Of a DNA stretch of 64,000 bases, positions 24,831-37,290 are shown piece after piece. The DNA is taken from positions 1,116,001 to 1,180,000 of the forward strand of contig JAQFVV010012507.1 of assembly GCA_028023455.1 (NCBI GenBank), given 5' to 3'. Below the pieces are notes generated by a model, which was not told the DNA's origin, made no database searches, and worked only from the letters and a program-made list of their open reading frames with translations. The position numbers and the translations under genes are program-made. Source of the stretch: Epiperipatus broadwayi. Taxonomy: Eukaryota; Onychophora; Udeonychophora; Euonychophora; Peripatidae. The first letter of the stretch is position 1; each line of letters starts with the position of its first letter.

Positions 24831-25963
24831 CTTTATATGGCTTTCCACAACAATTTTGTGATTGACTGTATATGTATGTATAATAAAAATGGTGATGAAA
24901 TGGCTTCAAATACAATAAAGTTGTCTGTCTTGAAAACATCATGGACCATACTCATAGATCTAATCTAACTGATAAAACAATATAAACTCACAAATCACAC
25001 ATAATAAAATAATTAGTTAACATTAGCAAAATCAAGTAATGGTGCATTCATTTTATTTAATTATTCTTTTGCTTATCTATTGATTTAATTTTTTTATTGA
25101 CAAATCATTTGTGCTGCCCCTATAGTGTGCCAACTGGTTGCAATACCCCTCTACACTTCAGCATGGAGTAGTCTTGAATTCAACACATCATAATCCTCTC
25201 ATGCCATAGATCATCTCATCATATTTATTATAGTGCGATTGTATGTTTGTGTAACTATTTTTCTATCTTTTGCCTAGCTTCCCAGCATTCAAACTCTATT
25301 TTTGTCTTTATTTGGCCCAAGCCCTCAAGAATTAAGAAATCTCAATAATGGGGGTTTAATAGGCCAAAAGTCCACTGTTGGGTTTTTTATTTGAAGCAGT
25401 GTAATTATTAATGAGTAATTTGGAACTGAATTTGAATCAAAAAATTCAATTTCTAAAAATGTTATATTTAAATAAACTTATTAGGGATCCCCCTGCCTAC
25501 TACAGAAGTGGAAAGAGCCTAGAAAATATGGTCTAAGAATAATTTGTCTCACATAGTCTGCCTAAGTTATAATTATGATGATAATAATAATAATAATATC
25601 AGTAGCAAAAATTGGAAGGCAGTGGGACAATTTGTTCCAAAAGAGACAAAAGAAAATGAAAATACAGAGAGGCATAGATGATTGCAAAGGATTTAATGGC
25701 AATTAACAGACAATATTTGTGTTTCATTATCAAATAAAATGGAATATTTAAATTCCTCATCTGCAGAATAATTTATCTCCATATATAAGCATAATTTTAA
25801 ATTGCTAAATAAACCAGCCTTATAATGCTGAAAGTGGTCTCTGAAAACATGCTTAGTGTGATGTAAAAGTTTTGAATATTCACTGTTACTTTTTCTCAAT
25901 ATTCTATTATAATGATTGTTTTCCTGAAGGTTTGTGATGATGGTATTTTAATTGTATTTTTAT
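24831..25963. other. Unassigned DNA
   Basis: No gene recognised. Positions 25110-25400 are less A+T-rich than the surroundings but show no family. An open frame on the minus strand at 25899-25693 (68 codons) has ordinary composition and no recognised motif; it may be part of an unknown repeat. Confidence 0.4.
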
Positions 25964-26090
25964 ATTGGACTGTTTCCATCATCTAATATGAATATTGAAT
26001 GTCTTTAGAAAAATTTAACTTTATTTAAATATTCCAAATACATTCAACTATTAGTAATAGCACATCAAATAGGTAGTATATGCACAATGT

Positions 26091-26235
26091 TTTCAGAGGT
26101 ATTAGTCTCCCCTCTTCATCAGGTGTTTCTGGCCTGACCAGGGACAGTACTAGCATGGGATTTGACCCTGGGTTTTTAGATTCTGGAGTATTGAAATTTT
26201 AAAGTAACACTCTAATCAACTGAACCATTCCACCA
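26091..26235 (-). ncRNA. tRNA-like head plus hammerhead-like core in the PLE 3' region (copy b1)
   Basis: Minus strand: ATGGTTCAGTTGATTAGAGTG (26228-26208) is an A box and GGGTCAAATCCC (26168-26157) a B box. Then come a small hairpin CTGG-TCAGG-CCAG, CTGATGA (26122-26116), a perfect 5-bp stem AGAGG/CCTCT (26115-26111 with 26099-26095) and GAAA (26094-26091). CTGATGA-stem II-GAAA is the conserved core of hammerhead ribozymes, which are known from Penelope-like elements. I could not identify the flanking stems I and III or the cleavage site, so activity is not claimed. Confidence 0.5.
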
Positions 26236-26448
26236 GAGGCAACAATCAGTAGAAATTTTATATACTTATCTATGAGGTTCCACCTGATTTACCCATCTTT
26301 TCCTAAAACAAAGTTGATTAGTGGTTCCATACATTATGTATAGTCACACTAGGTTGACTTATGAGAATGTTTGTTATTATCATGTGAACAGCTTCTTTAA
26401 ATTTTTTTTTTGTACCTTTTAGTCTCTATCCAATATTTTTGTATTTTC

Positions 26449-26757
26449 TCAATTGAACATATGTTCATTGGTACATACATGGTCTGCTACCTTGGTCACA
26501 TCAGTTTTCTCTTTTCTAATCATCAGTTTGTGTTCTTTTAAATGCTTTTCAATGGAACAATGGATCTCACCAATATATGTTCTTTCACATCTACATGGTA
26601 TTTCATAGATGCACATTCTTCTTTTCAGTATTTCAAGTTTAGGCTTTGTAGATGTTAGAATTTCTAGTAGTGTGGTTTGGCTCTGAAAAGCTGTTCTGAT
26701 GTTATGCTGATTGCAGGTTTTCTTTAATTTGTCTGCTATTTTTGAATGTATAGGCAC
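26449..26757 (-). pseudogene. GIY-YIG endonuclease domain of the Penelope-like element (copy b1)
   Basis: The domain supplies the nicking activity for PLE retrotransposition. In the 102-residue open frame, CIYEIPCRC at residues 49-57 corresponds to the GIY motif followed by the cysteine pair typical of PLE endonucleases, and YIGE at 61-64 to the YIG motif. The line continues IEKHLKEHKLMIRK and ADHVCTNEHMF, the usual spacing to the histidine and C-terminal motif. The first Gly of GIY is Cys, and the Arg expected after YIGET-G is Cys, so a catalytic residue seems lost. The frame has no good start and its upstream part is cut at the palindrome centre. Confidence 0.75.
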
Positions 26758-27493
26758 ACTATAGTACCAATAATTGTTTTTTTTTCTTTTGATGAATAAC
26801 TATTTTGTTATAAGAATTTGTTCTATATAAATCTTTTCTTTTTTCAAATCACTGGTTTCAGAACAAACTTCTTTTGCTCTGTTCTATAGTGATAATAAAA
26901 CTCCATGTTTTGTGTTTCTGATGTCATTGGATGTATAAGCTAGGTATTTTCCTGTCAGTGTAAATTTTCAGCAACCACACATACAGGAAAATACCTAGAC
27001 TATTCATCCAATCACACTAAAAATACAAAAGCATGGAGTTATACTATTACTATGAATCAGAGCAAAATCAGTGGTTTTCAAAAAAAGATCTATATAGAAC
27101 AAACTCTTATAACAAATGGTTATCCATCAACTGCTTTTAAGAAAATCTTAAATAGACAAAAAAAAACCAAAAGAAAAACAATTATTGGTACTCTAGTAGA
27201 TCCATACATTCCAAAAATAGCAGATAAATTAAGTAAAATCTGCAATTAGTATAACATCAGAACAGCTTTCCAGAGCCATACAACACTGAGGAATTTTAAC
27301 ATCTACAAAACCTAAACTTAAAATACTGAAAAAAAAACATGGTCATCCCATTGAAATTCACTTGCAAAAACTCAAACTGATATTTAAAAGAGAAAGAGAA
27401 AATTCAGATGTATCCAAGGTAGTAGACCATGTATGTACCAATGATCATATGTTCAATTGAAAAAAATACAAAAATCTTGGATAGAGAAGAAAA

Positions 27494-28637
27494 CCTTAAA
27501 ACATCACATTATCATTATCTTTGATGCTTGCTCATAACTGTTGTTAAAATAGGTAAAACTCTCTCCATACAGTAGTGCCTGCCACTCTAAGCAAGACAGA
27601 GTAATCAATGGATGCCAGAAGGCTTGTGCATAAAATCCCTATCTAGTGCCTACTCATCCAATATCTCCAAACTAGTTTCTGGCTTATGGCCTTCATAAGT
27701 GAGGAACCTTGGATCTGAGAGCACTGCACCTAGATCTTAGGATCTAATGTAACTCTCCAGTCACCATATTTTATCTCTACATAACTACAAAACTTATGTA
27801 TTTTATCTCTACATAACTACAAAATTTATAAGAATAAAATTAAAAACACATAAATATTTTCAATCTAAGCTCAGTAGCTGATATAGTATGGGTGCTGAAC
27901 TGAGCTTAGATTAAAAATATCTGTGTGTTTTCAATTTTATTCTCATAGTTTTGTAGTTATGTAGAGATAAAAGGTGGCTGCTCAAGGGTTGCATTAGATC
28001 CTAAGATCTAGGTGCAGTGCTCTCAGATCCAAGGCTTCTCACTGACAAAGGCCATAAGCGAGAAACTAGTTTGGGGATATTGGATGAATAGGCTCTAGAT
28101 AGGGATTTTATGCACAAGCCTCCCATTGATTTTGCTGACTTTCTTAGAGTGGCATTACTATATGGAGAGTTTTGACTATTTTGACAACAGTTATGAGCAA
28201 GCATGGAAGATAGTGATCATGTGATGTTTTAAAGTTTAATACCAATCCTGCCTTATAGGAAGGTGGTGGCTATGGTTGCAAAAGAGCCAAAGACACTAAA
28301 ATGTATGGGTGCTGAACTGAGTTCAGACCCATATGACTATATAAGCTATTGAGCTTAGATTGAAAATATCTGTGTGTTTTCAATTTTATTCTCAAAATTT
28401 TGTAGATTATGTAGAGATAAAAGATGGTGGCTGGAGATTTACATTAGATCCTAAGATCTAGGTGCAGTGCTCTCAGATCCAAGCCTCCTCACTGATGAAG
28501 GCCATAAGCCAGAAACTAGTTTTGGCATATTGGATGAGGGCACTAGATAGGGATTTTATGCACAAGTCTTCTGGCATTCATTGATTACTGTCTTGCTTAG
28601 AGTGGCACTACTGTATGGAGAGAGTTTTCCTATTTTA
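27494..28637. repeat. Repeat family D array nested in the PLE, with 13-bp target duplication
   Basis: 1144 bp flanked by ATAGAGAAGAAAA on both sides (27481-27493 and 28638-28650), so it entered the PLE as one unit. Inside are a minus-oriented D unit (27494 to about 27880), a plus-oriented unit facing it (about 27890-28210) and a second plus unit in tandem (about 28210-28637). The palindrome centre is near 27885 (TCTAAGCTCAG and CTGAGCTTAGA). Repeated words include GATCTAGGTGCAGTGCTCTC and TAGGGATTTTATGCACAAG. The long target duplication points to retrotransposition or another staggered-cut route. No protein is encoded. Confidence 0.8.
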
Positions 28638-28819
28638 ATAGAGAAGAAAAGGTACAAAAAAAAATTTAATGAAGCTGCTCACATGACAATGACAAACATT
28701 CCCATAAGCCAACCTAGGGTGAGTATGCATAATGTATGAAAACCACTAATCAACTTTGCTCTTACGAAAAAGTGGAAAAATTAGGAGGAACATTATAAAT
28801 ATGGATATGAAATTTGTCT

Positions 28820-29098
28820 TTGGCAGAATGGATCAATTGATTAGAGTTTTACCTTAAAAAATCAATACTCAAAAATCTAAGAGTCTATGTTTAAATCTCA
28901 TTCTAGTACTGTGACTGGTCTAACCAGCAACACATGAAGAAGATGAGAGAATAATAGCTCTCAAAACGTGAATATACTAACCTCTTTGAAGGCAATATAT
29001 TACTAGCAGTTGAATTTATTTGGAATACTTAAATAAAGTTAAATTTTTCTAAAGATATCCAATACTCATTTTAGATTATGGAAATAATCCAATATAAA
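28820..29098 (+). ncRNA. tRNA-like head plus hammerhead-like block in the PLE 3' region (copy b2)
   Basis: A box TGGATCAATTGATTAGAGT (28829-28847), B box TATGTTTAAATCTCA (28886-28900), then CAGCAACAC, ATGAAGA (28934-28940, one change from CTGAAGA) and a GAGAG/CTCTC stem before AAAAC near 28963. The tail to 29098 matches, in reverse complement, 25964-26090. More eroded than copy b1. Confidence 0.45.
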
Positions 29099-29109
29099 AA
29101 TATAATCTA

Positions 29110-29909
29110 TTATAATATGTTTTATAATAAGTGCAAACTGTACTTGATACAAACTCATCAATACCAGAATAAAGAATTGAACTCTTAGCTAAGGAGTTAT
29201 CAAAATATAAAATGAATATTGTGAAATTCATATTCCATATGAAAAAAATTTAATAAAACAGCCACTACTGGTTTTTTTCAAAGAGCAGATCAGTTAGTGA
29301 AAAGAGAATGAAAGGTATTGGATTTGCTGTAAAGTCTAATTCTTGGAATTTCTTATTCTATTAAAGATTAATGGCACTAAAATTTGCCTTGCAAAATGGT
29401 GCTTGTGCCCATTTTATTAATGCCTATGCTCTAACCTTAGATTCAGATAATTCAAATAAAAAAGCTTTTATTTATTATTAGTAAGTAGTATCATTATTAT
29501 AGCAATACTATTTTAAAAGATCAATTTTTTTCTTAGACTTTAATGCACATATTTATTGAAATAATTAACTTTTGTCTAAACTTGATGGAAAAAATGATAT
29601 TTATTAATGATGTAAATTCAAATGGTCTATTGTTATTGAATTTTCATGTAAGACATCAGATGACAATCACAAACACATTGTTTAGGCAAAAAAAATGAAT
29701 AAAGTAACATGAAAACGTGGCATTTTATATATTACAATATAGTTAGAAATCAGAATACAAAAGAAGATTATATTCCACAAGCACTTACACATGTAAATTG
29801 TTGATTGGATTATAAATTATTATGCTCCAAAATTAATAAGTGCATTGAAAAGTAAATTTTATTCCAAACATATTCTCAATGATAATGATGTTTCTTCTTC
29901 AGAAGTAGC

Positions 29910-29910
<1 letters not shown>
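29110..29910 (+). pseudogene. LINE endonuclease domain remnant (APE-type)
   Basis: The 5' half of a LINE polyprotein, frame-shifted and stop-ridden. Recognisable pieces in order: KGIGFAVKSN (about 29310), MALKFALQNGACAHFINAYA (from 29371) and TLDSDNSNKKAF, FLDFNAHI (about 29530, the equivalent of the catalytic LGDFNA motif), SNGLLLLNF spread over frames near 29615, TNTLFRQK near 29670 and the tail MNKVT-KRG. The order and spacing follow the APE-type endonuclease of a LINE family common in invertebrates. The RT remnant at 54.6-56.4 kb probably belongs to the same kind of element. The end at about 29910 runs into a (TA)n tract. Confidence 0.6.
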
Positions 29911-29912
<2 letters not shown>

Positions 29913-29956
<44 letters not shown>

Positions 29957-29984
29957 ATACTATATATATATATATATATATATA
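29913..29984. repeat. (TA)n microsatellite, two blocks
   Basis: TA runs at 29913-29953 and 29961-29984 separated by CCCATAC. Directly upstream of repeat B copy 2. Confidence 0.95.
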
Positions 29985-30069
29985 GTGATGGGATGATGAT
30001 GATTGTAACTCATCACAAGTTATTTTAGCTAGCCCTTCAAATCATGATAAAAAATAACCCAATATATAT

Positions 30070-32833
30070 TGTACCAGTTGAAAATGTATGTCCATCCAAC
30101 AAGACTTAGAATCTGAGTACAAGTAACTGAATTCAATCATGTTCAAGATGCACAGGTCAGGAGCAATCATGAATTGTAACCTGTTTGCCCATTCCCTAAA
30201 TCTATGACACTACAGACAACAACTATGGTGATACTAAATAAATTAATTATTTCCAGGCCTAGTGCTACATCATTTTGCATGAGAACTCAGCTGATGATGA
30301 TGATGATGAGAGATTGAGTGAATCCAAGATTAAGTTAGAAACATACATAATTATAAATATTATTAAGGAGATTTGAACAACTGGATTAAGTTTAAAAATA
30401 TAAATATTTCTTTTGACAAAATTCCAAGATGAGTTTTATATATATAATCAACTTCACACTCTTAAAACTTTGTTTTTATTACAAACATTTAACAAAATTG
30501 ATACAATTATTTTTATTTTAACAAATATCAATTTAGTGCGGTGGTTATAATACTGAACGTATATTTAAAAATAGGATTTTAATTCATGTTACAAAATGGA
30601 TCTATCTGGGTGTTTTGGTGGACGTTTATACATTAAGAATAATACATATTAAGATACATGCAGTTTCACTGATTATACGATTTTAGTAGGATGCCCTTAG
30701 CATTTGATACATAAGTTTATTTTCATTTATAGATTTTATTTACAACAATTAAAATTAAGATACACTTTGATCAGTAAGTAGACTAAAAACATTATTTATT
30801 TTGCATTTTGGACATTTAACAATAGAATATTGCAAAACTCTATAAATACAGGATTGGCTTATTTCAATAATGGGGAGGGCAGCTTCATGAGGAGTTGGAT
30901 CTAAACTCCAACTAAAAATATTACAAAGAGAAAAACATTTCATTATCATGTATCATTACGATTTATTTTGCTAAACAGGCTAGAAAACTAACTATAAGAA
31001 ATTGCAGTGCTAGCATTATGTCAGTGAGAGAGAGGGTGGCACATTTGGCCAAGAAAATGTCATTTCTATTTGAAGATGGTATGCCAGCTTCAGGCTGAAT
31101 GGTACCTAATGGAAAAGTTAGGTAGGAAGTTGCTATGGATCTGGTTTATGGTAAGTCCATGCAGAGCTTCAACTACACTAACCAGCTTGTTCCAGATAGT
31201 AGACTTAGAGCCCTGTTATGAATGAGAACAATAAAAAAGAACAGAAGACTTTGAATCCCTGGAATGAGATACAGGTGAATCAAAGCAGTATATAAATATA
31301 TACTTTATGGAGATGAATGACAAACGAAGATGATCGTGAATCCCTGAATTGAAGTACAGGCAAATGAGATCAAGCCCTATGTGGCTTATTAATAATTTGA
31401 TGTATGCTAGCAATGCTATTATAAAATATGAAATCATTAGTTTTAAATACTAAACTAAAGCCTTAAGTAGTTTAACAAATACATAATGATATGTTAAAAA
31501 TAATGACTCGATGTAAGATAATCATTTATCAAAAGTTAAAACTATAATTAATGAAGTGTGCATTGCTCCCCCTTCTTGAATCAATACAATTATGTTTAAC
31601 ATATAAAAAAAATTTAAATTCATGCACTTAAAAGAGCAAATGACAAAATAGATTTAAGTTGCCAGCCTTTTGGTGATGATGATCAATAAAAAATTAATAA
31701 AATTAATGGACACCAATATCCAGCCCAGATTGCAAAGTATTTATACATTTTGTATAAACTTATGGTATTTATTTAAAATACAAACTCAATCTTACAAGCT
31801 ATTTAGAAATAAAAAGCACTCATTAATCCCCCCCCCCATTTTTATTCCACAGCAGGATATAAAAGAAGTTTGTAAGACTGGGTTTGATTAGCATTTACAA
31901 ATAAAATTAAATGAAAAATATAAAAATATCATTTAAAATAAATTATAACAGCACTATATTATAAAAATAATAAGAAGTGTGAGTTGGATGAAAAGTTTTT
32001 ACAGTAGTGTTATTTAGATAGAAGAGAATCAATATAAAAAATAACTATTAATTTAACATACTCACTGATTTGTGAGTCAAAAGAGATTCAATATACAGAA
32101 AACAATTTTAAAGAGTTAGGATTCAGTTAATACAATTATAATGATTTTTGACTTGTTACCTCAGGATTCCTGAAATAAAGTACTGACAAATCTTCTGTGT
32201 CAGGCAGCATTCTTTGATTTAAAAAATGTCTCTTGGCCTTGGTGGTTTTTTTTATGGCATGGGCACACTTGAACAGTAGGTACTACATCTCTGCATAGCA
32301 AAGAGTTGAGCTGAAGATTGAGAGGAAGGCAATTTAGGCCCCTCTTTTTAAAAATCAAATGGACATGAAGTCGGTTAGAACTATTGACTGAACTTTGACA
32401 CAATAGATTTTTGGCCCTATTTATACAAACTTTCTGTCATTCAAAGAATGTTTTTAAACTTCTTAACTCTTAATTAATCTTTAATTTACAGAAATATTTT
32501 CTCTATTGTTAGTGGAGATGTAATCACTAGATAACTGTCCAAAATAAATTCAAATCAATTTCCAGATTGGAAATAGATTTGATAAAAAATATTAATAGCT
32601 AACTAAAATCAATTAGCTTTGTTTTAAATTTTACTTTCATTAACTAATTTTAAAATTCTTTTTAAAATTATGAAACAAACTAATGTTCCTATCCTTTTAA
32701 TTACTCTTGGACAGTTAGCAGTTGCATCTTCCATCTTGAATTTTTATATAGTTTTGTAAAGAAAAATAATTACAAAGTATTAAAAATATAATTAAGAAAA
32801 AAAATACAAAATTATTTACAATATTTGTTTGTG

Positions 32834-32912
<79 letters not shown>

Positions 32913-33074
32913 CTTCGTTAATATATGTATATATCTGAGTCACATCTATAAAAGTTAATATTTAAAATTAAAAAAAATTTTTATTTGAGATTTATATTTA
33001 TAAATTTTTATAGATGCTTCTCCGAAATACACATATAAATTTTATACATATGACAAAAAAAAGTGGGGTGAAAT
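30070..33074. repeat. Repeat family B, copy 2 (LTR-like, about 3.0 kb)
   Basis: Direct repeat of 3864-6741 with the same order of landmarks throughout. It starts TGTACCAGTTGAAAATG after ...ATAT, like the family A LTR. It carries an expanded palindromic (TA)n block at 32839-32911 where copy 1 has a 22-bp palindrome. No gag or other gene is attached, so a solo LTR is the simplest reading. No clear CA end was found. Confidence 0.6.
32839..32911. repeat. (TA)n microsatellite inside repeat B copy 2
   Basis: Two TA runs joined by AGCT, forming one long self-complementary block flanked by CTTTTA and AAGCTT. At the same place copy 1 has GCTTTTATATATATATAAAAGC. Confidence 0.9.
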
Positions 33075-33252
33075 ATGGGTTGTGGTAGAACAGTGAAACT
33101 CGATCTTAAACTAAGGTTGACTGTTTCAATATATAGCAGAATTCACAAATATAAAGTCAGATTTTAAAAATATTTGGTTGTAGATATAATTTTATGCACA
33201 TAGATTATATCCATAATTTTATTATTACTTTATTTTTCTAAAAATAACAATA

Positions 33253-35340
<2,088 letters not shown>

Positions 35341-35949
35341 ATAAATGAAATAAAAGTATATAGATGCATGAGTGTGCAGTATATATGTGTGTCATGGTAA
35401 ATTGTGTTAAAAACTCATATAAACTAAATATTTATAGACTATAGCAAAAAAGCATGATCCAGTGCAATGATAGCCCAAATTGAGGCTATAAAAGTGGGAA
35501 TCAATGTGATGGGAAAATCATAATTATTTTTAAAAAAAAGTGACATGAAATTTTTTTGTTAGGATTTGTCTTAGGCAGAGGTTAAAGTAAGCAGATAATT
35601 GGAGAAATTAAATGATCAAGAAGCAAACAAGACAGTAGGGGAAATGAGGGTTCAACGAGCATAGTACTAATTGATAAATTTGAATTAAAAAATAAAAAGA
35701 GCACATTAACAAATACAGTTAAAAATAAAGCTGGGGAATTATTACTAAAATTTATTTTTTAAAAAAAAATAAAACAAAAGAATAAAGAAATAATAAATAT
35801 AGTTAAAAATTGATACAATAGTAAATATAATTGGAAATAAATATATTACTGCCAACCTATTGGAAGTAAAGAAAATAAAGTAAATGTAGAATATTTATGA
35901 GATAGCAAAGTAGCAAAATAATTTAGAACAGTATGTCAGAGATTATGGA
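35341..35949. other. Interior leader between C copy 1 and the gag relic
   Basis: A+T-rich, no coding signal. TGG does not occur at the position expected for a primer site. Confidence 0.4.
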
Positions 35950-37290
35950 AATTAAAAAAAGAACTGTCCAGTAGAAGTTTGAAATGATCAAAGAAATTAT
36001 GGGAGAATTCAAGGTTAAAATGTTAGGCAAATGGGATATTTGATAAAAGTAGGAAAACAGCTAAAAAAATAAAGAAGAGTCAACAGGAGTTTGAGAAGAG
36101 AATGGAAAACATCATCAAAGAAGTAGCCCAAAATGTAGATGAGAGCATAAATAATTGTGGGGGAAAAAAAATAACAGTTGAAATTGTGGATTAATGACAA
36201 CAAGCAAGAGAAACAGAAAAAATTCAAAATATGAAGAAACAAAAGAGAATATGGATTTAGGATCATGAGCATAAATGTGTGATTATTAAGGTGCAAAAAA
36301 AAATTAACAGCTTAGCACAGTAGATTGAAGAATTAAAAATCAAGACTCAGGAGGAGAGTAAAAAAATAGATACCAAAAAACAAGAGTATGCATTCTATCA
36401 ATCAATTTTTAAAAATGAGAATCTTAAAAACTAGAGCATCCTCACCCATTACCGAAAAATCCATGGAAGAATATTCTATATCTTTACTATTATTAAATAC
36501 CACAACTAATTTAGTAGATTATGAACTCTTATTTCACTAGTTATTATAAAATTTAATTTATTACTTACATGATCAGAATTTATGATAAAAGAGACAGGAG
36601 GATTAATAAATGATTAAAAATATTTATTATACAATATGCCATATATAAAGTATTAAGGCATTATTACATTAAGTTATAAAATATAACAAATACAAAATGA
36701 ACATATAAAAGAATCACCCATAGAACACCTGAATAGTTTGGATAGGTTATTTAAAATTAACTCCATGACTGAGAGAGCTAAGCTGGCAGTAGCTATTAGC
36801 CAATTGGTAGGAGCATTGCAATCCTGGTAGGAATCCTTGTTTGAAAAATCTAGTAGCTTTATACAGTATAAGCAGGACTTGATAAGGTATATTGAAATGA
36901 AAGACCATTAGGAGAATATAAAGCATTAAGTCTCTTAAGAAAAATATCAGCCAAAAGAACCACATGTACCATTCTTTAGAAATCAGGTAGCCAAACTGCA
37001 GGTACTAACAGCATTTCCACTGTCAGAAAACCAGATTATTAAAATGGTAAGATAAAAGTTTCCAAATGCTGTGAAACATTTATTGATAGATAATGGGTGC
37101 AAAACCATAGAGTAGATTGCTGATATGCTCAGTGTCTTTAACAATAGTAAACCTTGTAGTAAAGAGGCTGGATTAAAACCTTTCAGTAAATTCCCTATCC
37201 AAAAGGGATGATTGCCAAGTAAATGCCTTAAGACTGAATCAACAGGAAGAACTGTATACTCCATGGTACAAGAAAAAGCACAGAAATTTT
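35950..37290 (+). pseudogene. Decayed gag of the C element
   Basis: Plus-strand remains of a retrotransposon gag with many stops and frameshifts. A Lys/Glu-rich, coiled-coil-like N-terminal part (KKSQQEFEKRMENIIKEVAQ near 36068; IEELKIKTQEESKKIDTKKQ near 36325) is followed by a capsid-like part: RLFKINSMTERAKLAVAISQ near 36740, then LVGALQSW, then QYKQDLIRYIE, and later IADMLSVFNNSKPCSKEAGL near 37115 followed by KPFSKFPIQKG. The order (helical N-terminus, then hydrophobic W-containing capsid helices) fits LTR-retrotransposon gag. No zinc knuckle, protease, RT or integrase was found up to the next C repeat. Open frames on the opposite strand here are mirror artefacts. Confidence 0.5.

Larger units (their letters stand above)
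25964..26960 (-). mobile_element. Penelope-like element, copy b1 (left arm of a palindrome)
   Basis: Minus-strand PLE 3' half: the last part of the reverse transcriptase region, the GIY-YIG endonuclease (26757-26449), a 3' untranslated region, the tRNA-like module (26235-26157) and the tail ending near 25964. It is mirrored by copy b2: the 15-bp words TAGGTATTTTCCTGT (26941-26955) and ACAGGAAAATACCTA (26983-26997) face each other across a 27-bp spacer. Both copies are 5'-truncated at this centre. Confidence 0.75.
26975..29098 (+). mobile_element. Penelope-like element, copy b2 (right arm of the palindrome) with nested D array
   Basis: Plus-strand counterpart of copy b1. 27052-27249 encodes the end of the reverse transcriptase region (TLITNGYPSTAFKKILNR is the PLE pattern). 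27250-27480 carries a decayed GIY-YIG region ending KVVDHVCTNDHMF. The sequence is interrupted at 27493 by a D array and resumes at 28638 with GAGAAGAAAAGGTACAAAAA, the reverse complement of 26410-26430. The 3' untranslated region, a tRNA-like module and the tail follow, ending near 29098. Confidence 0.7.

Noticed and set aside
28001-28204. 67-codon minus-strand frame with ordinary-looking composition
   Set aside because: It lies within repeat D, and equivalent D units do not keep the frame open, so it is not a conserved gene.
29913-29984. Possible CRISPR-like or regularly spaced array from repeated TA blocks
   Set aside because: Simple microsatellite without spacers; CRISPR is not expected in animal DNA and no direct repeats with unique spacers occur anywhere in the window.
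36015-37264. Minus-strand open frames of 72-93 codons
   Set aside because: They lie opposite the plus-strand gag relic and are hydrophobic mirror translations of its Lys/Glu-rich sequence.
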